A stretch of DNA of 32,678 nucleotides from Macondimonas sp045864775. Lineage in GTDB: Bacteria; Pseudomonadota; Gammaproteobacteria; UBA5335. Both the position numbers and the translations under genes were made by a program. Location: assembly GCA_045864775.1 (NCBI GenBank), contig BTVR01000004.1:1-32678 (forward strand). Reading direction: 5' to 3'. The notes below the pieces were generated by a model. It saw nothing but the letters and a program-made list of their open reading frames with translations, made no database searches and had not been told where the DNA came from. Below, piece after piece: positions 17,364-24,420 of this stretch; position 1 is the stretch's first letter, and each line of letters opens with the position of its first letter.

Positions 17364-17374
17364 GGGGCGCGAAC

Positions 17375-18772
17375 ATGGCTGAAATCAACAAGGGCAACGC
17401 GCCCGAAGTCGATGCGAACTTGAAGAAGCAAATCGACGGACTCAAGCAAGTGACAACCGAGCTGAACGCCTCGATGCGCGGCCCTGCTGTCGGCATCATC
17501 GAGATTGACGGCAAGCCGGCCACGGCGGTGAAGTACGAACGCGGCGAGAAGGACGGCCAGCCCGCCTACAACGTGTCGTTCACGATGGACAACAAGACCG
17601 TGGCGAAACTCAAGGGTCTTGATGACATCGACCTGGAGAACGCAGTCGGCGAAAAAAATGCGAAGGCAATTCGTGAAGCTGAGGCCGAGAAGGGCACGCT
17701 GAAAGGCGCGGCGTTGGCGAATGAGTACGGCCTTTCTCCCGAGGAAAACGCCCGTCGCATAGCCGAAAAGGAGGATCGTAAGCAGGCCGAGTTTGACCGC
17801 ATGCAACCGGACGATCCGACCGAGAAAAACGTCGTGTCGCACGAGCCGGAAAAGCTCGAAGAAATCAACGTGGACGAGGCACTGGCCCGCGTGGCGCGCA
17901 TGCGCGAGGTCGAGAAGCAGCAGCGTCTAGCGGCCGAGCAAAACCAGCTCGGGCAGCAGGCCGAGGGCAAGCGCATCAAGGTTGAGAACCTGTCCGAGAA
18001 GGCGCAGGAGCAAGACGACGCGAACCGCATCGCCGAGCGCACGGGCGCGGATACTGCCTACCCGGAACAGGTATCGACCGAGCGCGAGAAGAACCGGCAA
18101 GTGGAACTCATGCAGCAGGTTCACCAGCAGTTCCGCGTTTCCGGCGCGAAGTTCCATTTCAAGGATCAGCCGCAGCGCGTGGCCTTCAAGGACAAAGGCC
18201 CGCGCATGGTGTCCGCGTCGAACGATGAGCGTGTCGCGCACGCAATGGCGACGATGGCCGAGGCGAAGGGCTGGAAGACCATTCGCGTTTCCGGTCATCC
18301 CGACTTCCAGCGCGAGGTCTGGATGGAAGCGAACCTTCGCGGCATCGAGGTTCGCGGCTTCAAGCCGCAGGAGAAGGACTTGAAGGAGCTGGAAGCCCGC
18401 CGCGATCTGCGCTCGAAGAACGTAGTCGAGCACGAGGCCACGCAGACGCGCCAGGACGCGCAGAAAGCCCGCCAGGGCGCGCAGCAGGACGCGGGCAAGG
18501 CCCAGGCCGCGCCGCAGCCTGAAAAAGCGCCTGAGCGGTCGGACAAGGCCAAGGTGGTGGCCGCCGTCGCCGCCGAAGTGCTGGCCGAGAAGGTCAAAGA
18601 CCCGAAGCAACGGGACGCGATCATGAAGGCCATCAACGAGCGGCTGGAACAGCGCGAGAAGGCCGGCAAGGTGCCCTCGGTGCCGGTGTACGACAAGGCC
18701 GCACCGACGACGCAGCAGCAGCCCGAGAAGACGCGGCCCCAGGTCGAACGGAATGCGGAGCGCACGCGATGA
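17375..18772 (+). CDS. LPD7-domain protein
   Basis: This 465-residue protein carries an LPD7-like domain at about residues 245-345. The typical order is visible: FHFKDQPQRVAFKDKGPRM, HAMATMAEAKGWKTIRVSG, then FQREVWMEANLRGIEVRGF. In other plasmids LPD7 lies at the C-terminus of large relaxases or primases. Here it is encoded separately from the short relaxase at 22514, so the two could act together. The N-terminal third contains an AVKYERGEKDGQPAYNVSF beta region; the rest is charged helix and coiled coil. Its stop overlaps the next start as ATGA. Confidence 0.7.
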   Translation: MAEINKGNAPEVDANLKKQIDGLKQVTTELNASMRGPAVGIIEIDGKPATAVKYERGEKDGQPAYNVSFTMDNKTVAKLKGLDDIDLENAVGEKNAKAIREAEAEKGTLKGAALANEYGLSPEENARRIAEKEDRKQAEFDRMQPDDPTEKNVVSHEPEKLEEINVDEALARVARMREVEKQQRLAAEQNQLGQQAEGKRIKVENLSEKAQEQDDANRIAERTGADTAYPEQVSTEREKNRQVELMQQVHQQFRVSGAKFHFKDQPQRVAFKDKGPRMVSASNDERVAHAMATMAEAKGWKTIRVSGHPDFQREVWMEANLRGIEVRGFKPQEKDLKELEARRDLRSKNVVEHEATQTRQDAQKARQGAQQDAGKAQAAPQPEKAPERSDKAKVVAAVAAEVLAEKVKDPKQRDAIMKAINERLEQREKAGKVPSVPVYDKAAPTTQQQPEKTRPQVERNAERTR

Positions 18773-19131
18773 AGTCGTCCGAACTGAAAGGCAAGTACGA
18801 CGAAGCGGTGGGGCAAGCTCTCGCCGCGATTCAAGCAAATGGCGATCAGCGGCAGCTCGCCGCTATCTCCGTGTGCGATGAAGTAGTCGCTACGCTCGTG
18901 AAGATGGAAACGAACCTTCTCGAAGGCGTGAAGGCTGGGTTGATCGAAATCTGCGAGCAAATCGCAGCCGAGCAAACCACGCCAGGAACGCCCGAACGTG
19001 TCGTGCTGGAGCGTGTTGCAGGGGCGACAAAAGGCTTAACAGAAGCCGTTTCGGAAGCCTTCAAGCAACATCGTGATGTGGTCGAGTACAACCGCGACCG
19101 CTTCATTCTTGGGAAGGTCAAAGCGGAGTGA
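18769..19131 (+). CDS. Hypothetical helical protein
   Basis: I do not recognise this 120-residue protein. It looks wholly alpha-helical, with no signal peptide or membrane segment, and has an acidic and Ala-rich character (EVVATLVKMETNLLEGVKAG, ATKGLTEAVSEAFKQHRD). The start overlaps the LPD7 gene by four bases, so translation is probably coupled. Codon use is a little less GC-biased than that of its neighbours. Confidence 0.7.
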   Translation: MKSSELKGKYDEAVGQALAAIQANGDQRQLAAISVCDEVVATLVKMETNLLEGVKAGLIEICEQIAAEQTTPGTPERVVLERVAGATKGLTEAVSEAFKQHRDVVEYNRDRFILGKVKAE

Positions 19132-19136
19132 AGACG

Positions 19137-19397
19137 ATGACGGCGAACCAGTTCGACTACTTCTATGCAGCCGTTGGTTTCGCCGCCTTCCTGGTCGCCG
19201 GCCTTGTGGCGGCTTCGCTGTTCGGCGTGGGTGCAGCGTGGCCCAAGATGGGCCGCTTGGCCGTCATCCTGGTAGCCGCTTCGGCCGGTGGCTACGTCTT
19301 CGGCCGCCTGGGCTTGCGGCTGTTGTTCGGGATGCTCGGGATCATCGCGGCCGTGGTCGCAATCGGCATCGCGTCCGTGGTTTGGCGCTTCGCATAA
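19137..19397 (+). CDS. Small membrane protein
   Basis: The protein has 86 residues from ATG 19137, chosen because GGAG lies eight bases upstream; a GTG at 19128 in frame overlaps the preceding stop and has no ribosome binding site. Three hydrophobic helices fill it: AAVGFAAFLVAGLVAASLFG, LAVILVAASAGGYVFG and LLFGMLGIIAAVVAIGIASVV. No family is recognised. It is the last gene of the virD4 unit and is followed at once by an origin-like module. Confidence 0.7.
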   Translation: MTANQFDYFYAAVGFAAFLVAGLVAASLFGVGAAWPKMGRLAVILVAASAGGYVFGRLGLRLLFGMLGIIAAVVAIGIASVVWRFA

Positions 19398-19399
19398 CG

Positions 19400-19477
19400 C
19401 GCTGAAACTGTCTTGCAGACGGCAAAAAGCCTTGCGCGACAAGGCTTTAGCCTACTACATATAATATAGATTATGTA
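19400..19477. other. Origin-like mini-module: inverted iteron, hairpin, AT-rich dyad
   Basis: CGCTGAAACTGTCTTGC (19400-19416) is the exact reverse complement of the oriV iteron at 28228 and 28250. A hairpin AAAGCCTTG/CAAGGCTTT (19426-19448) parallels AAAGCCTT/AAGGCTTT at 28182-28204, and an AT-rich imperfect dyad with arms TACATA/TATGTA follows at 19456-19477. The whole looks like a reduced, inverted copy of part of oriV and may bind the replication initiator. Confidence 0.65.
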
Positions 19478-19515
19478 AAATGACCGGCGGATTCTGATAG
19501 CGCCAGTCTATTGAT

Positions 19516-19741
19516 GGTGACGCCGCGGCCGCCTCGATGCGCGCTCGATGTCACCATTTTTTTGCCCGCCTCTTTCGTTGGTGACAGTTCCGCCGCCGGC
19601 GCCGGCGAGATCCGTCACCAATCGCCCGGACGTGGTGACACGGCCAGCCCGGCCAGGCGCGGCGGCCGTCACCATCGGCACGCTGCGCAGCTCCCGTGTG
19701 TGGTGACAAACGCATCCAACCTGGTGGATCTGTTTGTCACC
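19516..19741. repeat. Four 40-bp dyad elements (cluster 4)
   Basis: Units lie at 19516-19555, 19580-19619, 19634-19673 and 19702-19741, all exactly GGTGAC-N28-GTCACC. The first is followed by ATTTTTTT and could terminate the virD4 unit. The last has arms GGTGACAAAC/GTTTGTCACC and the same CCAACCTGGTGGATCT core as 13829, with the outer arm bases changed in a compensating way. No gene is seen in this gap. Confidence 0.88.
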
Positions 19742-19824
19742 AATGCCGGCACGTCGGCCGACCTGGACAGCTCGACGCATGTCGGGCAAGACAATTTCAG
19801 CGCCGCGCCTATCCTCAAACGCTA

Positions 19825-19843
19825 CCAAGATGTATAATTTTGG
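19825..19843 (+). promoter_or_regulatory. Operator overlapping -10 of the lipoprotein-trbM operon
   Basis: CCAAGATGTATAATTTTGG is a 19-bp dyad of the same type and length as those at 388 and 4032. It contains TATAAT (19833-19838), a consensus -10, so binding would occlude polymerase. The first gene starts 32 bases downstream. Confidence 0.65.
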
Positions 19844-19874
19844 TTCGCAAAAGTCACCAACTAAGGGGTTCAAA

Positions 19875-20435
19875 ATGCGTAGATTGGTCATCATCAGTTG
19901 TGCCGCCATGCTTGCCGCGTGCTCGACGCCACCTAAACCGCCGACCGTGGACGGCACGAACCGCACGGCGGTGAATGACGCGGAAACCGCCTCCGTGCTG
20001 TCCCTCCGGGCCGATCTGGCCGAAACGAAGCAACGAGTGCGAGAACTGGAACGCCGGCCGGCCGCAGTGCCGGCCGTCGTGCATCCAGCGCCGCCGCCCG
20101 CGCCGGTTTCGCACACGGTCACGGTTCATTTCCCTTTCAACTCGGCACACTTCCAGCCCACGGCGGCCCAGGAAGCCGAGCTTCTGCCGCTCCTGGCGAA
20201 TGTTCGCCGGATCGAGGTCAGGGGCCGCACGGATGCCGAGCGCCCGAGTGCTGGCGATGAGCGTATCGCGCTCAAGCGCGCACAAGCCGCCATGAACTAC
20301 TTGGTGGCCCGTGGAGTTCCCGCGACGAAGGTATCGGTCAACTACCTGTCGGGTGGCGACCATGTAGCGGAAGGCGGCACGGCCGTTGGCCGCGCGCAGA
20401 ACCGCCGCGTGGAAATCGAGGTTTTCAACCAGTAA
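19875..20435 (+). CDS. OmpA-like peptidoglycan-binding lipoprotein
   Basis: This 186-residue protein has a lipoprotein signal MRRLVIISCAAMLAAC with lipobox LAAC (Cys16). A short helical and Pro-rich spacer follows. The C-terminal part (from about residue 80) is an OmpA-type domain: TVHFPFNSAHFQP, IEVRGRTDAERPS, then ALKRAQAAMNYLVARGV and QNRRVEIEVF. It should sit on the outer membrane and touch peptidoglycan. Related OmpA lipoproteins accompany several conjugation loci and may stabilise mating contacts; that is inference. ATG 19875 is chosen because the signal peptide begins there; AAGGGG lies upstream. Confidence 0.8.
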   Translation: MRRLVIISCAAMLAACSTPPKPPTVDGTNRTAVNDAETASVLSLRADLAETKQRVRELERRPAAVPAVVHPAPPPAPVSHTVTVHFPFNSAHFQPTAAQEAELLPLLANVRRIEVRGRTDAERPSAGDERIALKRAQAAMNYLVARGVPATKVSVNYLSGGDHVAEGGTAVGRAQNRRVEIEVFNQ

Positions 20436-20448
20436 GGAGGAATCGACT

Positions 20449-21027
20449 ATGAAGAAGCTCGCCCTTTTGCCGCTCGCGCTCGCGGGCATGTTCAGCGCCA
20501 CGGCGGCCCAGGCCGACGATGGCCTTTTCACTGGCGACGTGCGCCTCGCGTGCGAAGCCGTCTTGTGCTTGTCTTCCGGCACGCGGCCGAGCGAGTGCGC
20601 GCCGTCGTTGAAGCGGTACTTCTCGATCAGCCACAAGAAGCTGTCGGACACGCTGAAAGCGCGCCGCAACTTCCTGAACCTTTGCCCGGCCGCGAGCCAG
20701 GACGAGAAGATGCGCCAGCTCGTGAACGACATCAGCAACGGTGCAGGCCGTTGCGATGCAGCCTCGCTCAATGCGTCGTTGATGGTCTGGAATTGGGACA
20801 GCGACGTGCGGATCGTCAGCAACGCGATGCCGAGCTACTGCACGGCCTACAACAATAACGCCTACACCGATCTGAAAGGCGTGGCGGCCCGCTACGTGGG
20901 CACGCCCGAGCGTGGCGGCTTCTGGGTCGATCCGGCTAACTACGAGCAAGCCTTGCGCGAATACAACGAGCGCATCGCCCGCGAGGACGAGGAACGCCGC
21001 CGCAATTCCTGGGGAGGTGGAAACTAA
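20449..21027 (+). CDS. trbM: TrbM family conjugal transfer protein
   Basis: This 192-residue secreted protein has signal peptide MKKLALLPLALAGMFSATAAQA. The mature start TGDVRLACEAVLCLSSGTRP and the following SECAPSLKRYF match TrbM strongly, including the paired cysteines. TrbM comes from the IncP (P-type) mating system; its exact role is unclear. Ahead of ATG 20449 is a perfect AAGGAGG. Six Cys are spread along the protein, suggesting disulfides. The stop overlaps the next start (TAATG). Confidence 0.85.
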   Translation: MKKLALLPLALAGMFSATAAQADDGLFTGDVRLACEAVLCLSSGTRPSECAPSLKRYFSISHKKLSDTLKARRNFLNLCPAASQDEKMRQLVNDISNGAGRCDAASLNASLMVWNWDSDVRIVSNAMPSYCTAYNNNAYTDLKGVAARYVGTPERGGFWVDPANYEQALREYNERIAREDEERRRNSWGGGN

Positions 21028-21266
21028 TGACAAGTGCCGAATGGGTTGAACATGCCTACCCGTTGCAGCAGGTTGTCGTCCGGCTGCAAGGAACCCGACA
21101 TAGCGACCGTAAGGCCATCATCGACCAGCTCGAAACCGTGCTCGCGCGGCTTCGAGCCGGTGACGTGAAAGGCAGCTCTCACGATGATGATTTCGGTTAT
21201 TCGTTCACGGTAGTGGATGCTTCGCCTGGGCCGTCGTTCTTCGACAGCCCGGCCGGCCAGGAGTAA
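21027..21266 (+). CDS. Hypothetical small protein
   Basis: This is a 79-residue soluble protein that I do not recognise. It starts with ATG 21027, sharing one base with the trbM stop, and GGAGG lies about ten bases upstream, so it is coupled to trbM. It has a helical N-terminal half (YPLQQVVVRLQGTRHSDRKA) and a short acidic, aromatic C-terminal half (DDDFGYSFTVVD). The gene is small but well placed in the operon. Confidence 0.65.
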   Translation: MTSAEWVEHAYPLQQVVVRLQGTRHSDRKAIIDQLETVLARLRAGDVKGSSHDDDFGYSFTVVDASPGPSFFDSPAGQE

Positions 21267-21271
21267 GCGAC

Positions 21272-21676
21272 ATGACGGACACGAAAGCTCCCGCCCTGAC
21301 GCCTGAACTCGTCGCCGAGCTGGTCACGCTCCAGCAAGAAGCCGAGCGGTTCTTGTCAACGCAGCAAAGCTACACGAAGGTGATTTACGACGTGTTCGAC
21401 GGTGCAGAGTTGCTGACGCCCGAATCACTCGTCAAAGTGAACAACGCCGTGATGATCGCCTACCAGATGACAGCCAACGTGCAGAAGCGTATGAACGCTT
21501 TGCGCGACAAGCTACCAGAAGGCTATCAGGACGAGGGCGGCCACTTCTGGAATGCCCGCACTGGCGACTTGCTGCGCGACACGCACAAGGATTTCGACAA
21601 GGCCGTGAAGACTGCCAAAAAAATCTCCGGGTGGGCCTCGGTCAAAATCGACGGCACCAGCTACCCCGAGAAGTAG
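21272..21676 (+). CDS. Hypothetical protein, end of trbM operon
   Basis: This 134-residue protein has no signal peptide or membrane helix. It appears helical at first (LTPELVAELVTLQQEAERFLS) and ends with a Trp/Gly-containing beta-like part (GHFWNARTGDLLRDTHKDF, SGWASVKIDG). I do not recognise a family. GGAG precedes ATG 21272, five bases after the previous stop. A strong bidirectional terminator begins 17 bases after its own stop. Confidence 0.65.
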   Translation: MTDTKAPALTPELVAELVTLQQEAERFLSTQQSYTKVIYDVFDGAELLTPESLVKVNNAVMIAYQMTANVQKRMNALRDKLPEGYQDEGGHFWNARTGDLLRDTHKDFDKAVKTAKKISGWASVKIDGTSYPEK

Positions 21677-21693
21677 TACGCCCCTCAAGGGCC

Positions 21694-21724
21694 AGAAAAA
21701 GCGCGGCATTGCCGCGCTTTTTCT
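21694..21724. terminator. Bidirectional terminator between convergent operons
   Basis: Arms of 15 bp, AGAAAAAGCGCGGCA and TGCCGCGCTTTTTCT, are perfect complements one base apart. T-runs occur on both strands, so it can stop the rightward trbM operon and the leftward toxin-antitoxin operon. Confidence 0.9.
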
Positions 21725-21726
21725 TT

Positions 21727-21766
21727 GGCGACAGCCGCAGCTCCTGGCCAGCTCGGCCGCGTCACC
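21727..21766. repeat. 40-bp dyad element left of the toxin-antitoxin pair
   Basis: GGCGAC-N28-GTCACC with interior CTCCTGGCCAGCTCGG, close to the unit at 8153. It lies between the terminator and the antitoxin stop codon (21782), only 15 bases from the latter. Confidence 0.8.
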
Positions 21767-21781
21767 AACGCGGCGCGGCGT

Positions 21782-22093
21782 TCAGGCGTGCGCTGCCGGG
21801 TGCTGGATGGGCTGCACCGCGAGACGCAGGCCCATCGTCTTGAGAATCGCCGACAGGCTGCGAATCTCCGGGTTGCCCTTCGCGGACAGCGTGCGGTAGA
21901 TGTGCGTGCCGTTGAGCTGCGCCTTCTCTGCCACCTTGGACACGCCACCGAATGCCTTCGTCATCTGGCGAAGCGCGATCAGTAGCTCGCCCTGGTCGCC
22001 GTCTTCAAGAATGCTGTTCAGCAGCTCCACCGCATAGGCCGGGTCTTTGCGGAAGACTTCGGCCATCGCGTCGTCATGTGCTCGATCTTTCAT
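21782..22093 (-). CDS. Antitoxin of HI1420 type (XRE-like)
   Basis: This 103-residue DNA-binding antitoxin fits the 'probable addiction module antidote' family (HI1420-like). A helix-turn-helix is visible in the second half: FGGVSKVAEKAQLNGTHIYR followed by TLSAKGNPEIRSLSAILKTM. The first part, EVFRKDPAYAVELLNSIL, is the typical lead-in. It would neutralise the toxin and repress the operon. ATG 22093 overlaps the toxin stop as ATGA, and AGGAGAAAGAG lies upstream. Longer in-frame starts would run back into the toxin gene. Confidence 0.85.
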   Translation of the reverse strand: MKDRAHDDAMAEVFRKDPAYAVELLNSILEDGDQGELLIALRQMTKAFGGVSKVAEKAQLNGTHIYRTLSAKGNPEIRSLSAILKTMGLRLAVQPIQHPAAHA

Positions 22094-22431
22094 CGCTCTT
22101 TCTCCTGTTTCACGTTGCTGCGCTGCCAGTCCTTCCAGTATTCGCACGCCTTCGATATGTCGGCGTCCTGCGAACGCTTGATGCCGCCGCAAAGCAACAA
22201 GACCACGGTTTGCCCGGCCTGCGCGTAATAGACGCGGTAGCCCGGCCCTACGTCGATACGAAGCTCCCACACCCCTTCCCTGCATGGCTTGTGGTCGCCG
22301 AAGTTGCCAAGCTCGGCGCGGTAAATGCGCCGGTCGATGGCAATCTTCGCCTTGCTGTCCTTCACCTTGTCGCGCCAGTCCTCGAACACGTCGCGGCCGT
22401 CGCCGGTGATGTAGTGCTTTATCTCGAACAT
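22090..22431 (-). CDS. RelE/HigB-type toxin (HI1419 family)
   Basis: This 113-residue protein matches the addiction-module killer family of RelE/ParE fold: FEDWRDKVKDSKAKIAIDRRI, ELGNFGDHKPCREGVWELRID, GPGYRVYYAQAG and VVLLLCGGIKRSQDADI. Members usually cut mRNA on the ribosome. Toxin precedes antitoxin, the HigBA-like order. Promoter -35 TTGACA (complement of 22460-22465) and a GAAAAT -10 at 17 bp spacing put the start of the transcript nearly at the ATG. A plasmid stabilisation role is inferred. The module is bracketed by two dyad elements. Confidence 0.87.
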   Translation of the reverse strand: MFEIKHYITGDGRDVFEDWRDKVKDSKAKIAIDRRIYRAELGNFGDHKPCREGVWELRIDVGPGYRVYYAQAGQTVVLLLCGGIKRSQDADISKACEYWKDWQRSNVKQEKER

Positions 22432-22436
22432 GCTTT

Positions 22437-22465
22437 ATTTTCTCTTATAAGCGAATTTGTGTCAA
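22437..22465 (-). promoter_or_regulatory. Promoter of the toxin-antitoxin operon
   Basis: On the minus strand TTGACA (22460-22465) is followed 17 bases later by GAAAAT (22437-22442). The -35 is a full consensus; the -10 is weaker. The leader is almost absent, so the toxin mRNA may be translated with little or no ribosome binding site. Confidence 0.5.
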
Positions 22466-22472
22466 GGCCGTT

Positions 22473-22512
22473 GGTGACAGAATCCACCAACCTGGTGGAT
22501 CTTCCTGTCACC
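22473..22512. repeat. 40-bp dyad element right of the toxin-antitoxin pair
   Basis: GGTGAC-N28-GTCACC with outer arms GGTGACAG/CTGTCACC and a nested perfect inner dyad ATCCACC (22482-22488) and GGTGGAT (22494-22500). It lies between the toxin promoter and the relaxase stop codon. Confidence 0.85.
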
Positions 22513-22513
22513 A

Positions 22514-23599
22514 TCAACGCCCGCGCCCCTTATCCTCTGCCCTGCCCTGCTCCGGGCTTGGCTTCCCTGGCTGCTGCGTCTGCTCGACGCCCTGCCCGCC
22601 CTGCTGCACCGTTGCCCGCTGCAACGCCTCGACCTGCTCCGCGTGCCGCGTCTTAATCGGCGGCATCTGCTTGACGAACTGGACAACCTCGACCGCTAGG
22701 CGTTTGTCGTCCTGGTCGCCGGTTGCCAGCGCCCGCGCCACCGTGCCGAAATCGTGCTGCACGCTCTTGCGCTGCGCGATGATGTTGTCGTGCGCCGGGT
22801 TGACGTGCTTGCGCCCTGCCCTCGCCTCCAGCTCGGCCGCCTCACGCTGCGAGGCGGACACGCGGGCCGGTGCCTTGCGCCTGCCTTTGGCGTGTTCTCG
22901 GTCGATGTGACGGACGGCCTGCTTCTCGGCCTTCTGCACCACGCCCCGCACCTTCCTGGGCGTTGCGTTGGCCTCGATGCCCTGCTCCCGCAACTTCTCG
23001 GCGAACGTCTCGCGCCAGTGCTGCAAGTCGGCCTTGCGCGGGTTGAGCCTCACGCCGTCCAGGTCAACAGCCTTGACGGCTAGGTGAACGTGCGGGTGCT
23101 TCTCGTCGTCGTGTGCGGCAAAAACGTACTGGTGATTGCCGAACAGCTCGGCCGCGAAGGCGCGGGCTGCATTCTTCACCGAAGCCCGGTCGGTGCCGGG
23201 CGGCATGGACAGCACGATGTTGAACGCCTCGCGCTTCTTGCCATCTTCGTAGGGGATGCCACCGCCGCGCCAGTCGTCGCGGACAACTCGCACGTCTTCC
23301 TTGCCCTGGTGAACCCTGCCCTGCTCGTCCTCCAGCTCGACGGCCCCGTTCCGCGATATGTAGTCCATGTGCGCCTTGATGCTGCGCATGTCCTTACCGC
23401 CGCCCGAAATCTTCACCATGACTTCGGGAGCCTTGCGCACGGTCGCCGCCAGCTTTTCACGCCCGGCCGGCCTCTTGGTCGGCGCGGCTTTGGCATAGCG
23501 CCCGCCCGCGATGTTCTTACCCTTGCGGCCCTGGACGCGGCCGTAATCCGCGCGTTCGCCCCAATCCTTGATAACGCCGTCAATCTCACGCTTCGCCAT
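22514..23599 (-). CDS. MOBP-type relaxase (TraI/VirD2-like)
   Basis: This 361-residue relaxase would cut oriT and stay attached to the 5' end. The histidine motif is HDDEKHPHVHLAVKAVD (His163, His170, His172), the metal-binding triad of the family. Tyr80 in AHMDYISRNG is the likely nicking tyrosine. The N-terminal 40 residues are basic. The C-terminal 120 residues are charged and Gln-rich. Length is short for a MOBP enzyme, with no fused primase or LPD7; an LPD7 protein is encoded separately at 17375. Start ATG 23599 overlaps the end of mobC by 14 bases, so the two are coupled. Confidence 0.88.
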   Translation of the reverse strand: MAKREIDGVIKDWGERADYGRVQGRKGKNIAGGRYAKAAPTKRPAGREKLAATVRKAPEVMVKISGGGKDMRSIKAHMDYISRNGAVELEDEQGRVHQGKEDVRVVRDDWRGGGIPYEDGKKREAFNIVLSMPPGTDRASVKNAARAFAAELFGNHQYVFAAHDDEKHPHVHLAVKAVDLDGVRLNPRKADLQHWRETFAEKLREQGIEANATPRKVRGVVQKAEKQAVRHIDREHAKGRRKAPARVSASQREAAELEARAGRKHVNPAHDNIIAQRKSVQHDFGTVARALATGDQDDKRLAVEVVQFVKQMPPIKTRHAEQVEALQRATVQQGGQGVEQTQQPGKPSPEQGRAEDKGRGR

Positions 23600-24185
23600 C
23601 GCCGGCCCCCTTCACCTGGATGCCCCAACGGCTAAGGCTGGCGTCCTGTACGGCCGCCACCTTATCGGTATGCCGGTAGATGTACGTCGCCAGCTTCTCT
23701 ATCTGTTCGGTCTTGATGTTCGCCGGCTTGCCTTCGTTCAACCGCTTGGCGATCTGGTTCAGATTCCGACCGATGGCCCGAAGCTGGTAGGACGACTCCC
23801 ATAGGGCTTTCGTCGTCTCCATCGTGAACTGCGGTTCGTGCGTGAGGCTCGCGCGCACGCAGTTGATAACCCAACGCTGCGGCGAACAGCCCTCGGCCTC
23901 GGAACGGGCCGTGATGCCCTGGAACTCGGTCGGAGTGAAACGGACTTCAAGGCGTTCTTTCGGCCCGTCGTCCGGCTCGCCCTCGGTTTGCTCTGCAATC
24001 CAGCGGCGAACGTCGGGCGGCATGTCGTCCTGGATGATGTAGCGCATCAGCGCCCGCATCACCACGGACGGATTCTTGTCTTGCTTGGCGCAATGCTCGT
24101 CCCATTGCGCCTTCAACGGAGCGGGTACGCGAAGACGATATACGTAGCTATCTCGTGTCGCCCCAATCTCGGCCTTGCGCGGCAT
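23586..24185 (-). CDS. mobC: MobC-like relaxosome accessory protein
   Basis: This 199-residue protein fits the plasmid-mobilisation MobC family. Near the C-terminus is YQLRAIGRNLNQIAKRLNE, the characteristic motif that contacts the relaxase or DNA strand region. A ribbon-helix-helix-like start (YVYRLRVPAPLKAQWDEHC) is seen near residue 15 and another near 95 (LEVRFTPTEFQGITARSEAEG). It probably binds oriT, which begins 16 bases upstream of its start codon. ATG 24185 has AGGAGG just upstream (24191-24196 complement). Autoregulation through oriT binding is plausible. Confidence 0.85.
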   Translation of the reverse strand: MPRKAEIGATRDSYVYRLRVPAPLKAQWDEHCAKQDKNPSVVMRALMRYIIQDDMPPDVRRWIAEQTEGEPDDGPKERLEVRFTPTEFQGITARSEAEGCSPQRWVINCVRASLTHEPQFTMETTKALWESSYQLRAIGRNLNQIAKRLNEGKPANIKTEQIEKLATYIYRHTDKVAAVQDASLSRWGIQVKGAGDGEA

Positions 24186-24203
24186 AGGTGCCTCCTAATC
24201 GGG

Positions 24204-24283
24204 GTGGGGGGGTCAATGTGCAAACGTAGTGTAGCACACACTACCGGCGTTAGCCTATCCTGCATTAGCCCACACCCCCCCAC
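24204..24283 (+). other. oriT with predicted nic site
   Basis: TATCCTG|C (24256-24263) matches the IncP-type MOBP nic consensus YATCCTG|Y, with cleavage predicted between 24262 and 24263. A perfect seven-base inverted repeat GTAGTGT/ACACTAC (24226-24232 and 24238-24244) lies 18 bases before nic, where the accessory protein normally binds. An outer inverted repeat GTGGGGGGG (24204-24212)/CCCCCCCAC (24275-24283) bounds the region. It lies right upstream of mobC-relaxase. Confidence 0.82.
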
Positions 24284-24289
24284 ACTCTT

Positions 24290-24303
24290 TTCGTCATGAC
24301 GAA
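24290..24303. promoter_or_regulatory. Perfect 14-bp palindrome, candidate KorB/ParB site 1
   Basis: TTCGTCATGACGAA lies seven bases past the oriT outer repeat. The same 14 bases recur inside korB at 25344-25357, there extended to 22 bp. A ParB-type protein is encoded next to both sites. Confidence 0.5.
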
Positions 24304-24376
24304 GTTTTGGCCCTCTTTTGTCGGGAAACGCGGTCTTGCGCCCGACACTCACGGAAGAATTTCGTGATGGGAACGA

Positions 24377-24400
24377 AAAAGCCGCCTTACGGCGGCTTTT
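24377..24400. terminator. Bidirectional terminator after the korB operon
   Basis: AAAAGCCGCC (24377-24386) and GGCGGCTTTT (24391-24400) form a ten-base stem with a TTAC loop and A/T runs on both sides. It ends the leftward DUF192-korB operon before oriT. Confidence 0.88.
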
Positions 24401-24420
24401 GCTTGGCATCGAAACGTGGC

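Noticed and set aside
19516..19741. CRISPR array or integron attC array
   Set aside because: Four regular palindromic units, but the interiors are not identical, there are no uniform spacers, no cas genes, no integrase and no attC RYYYAAC/GTTRRRY ends.
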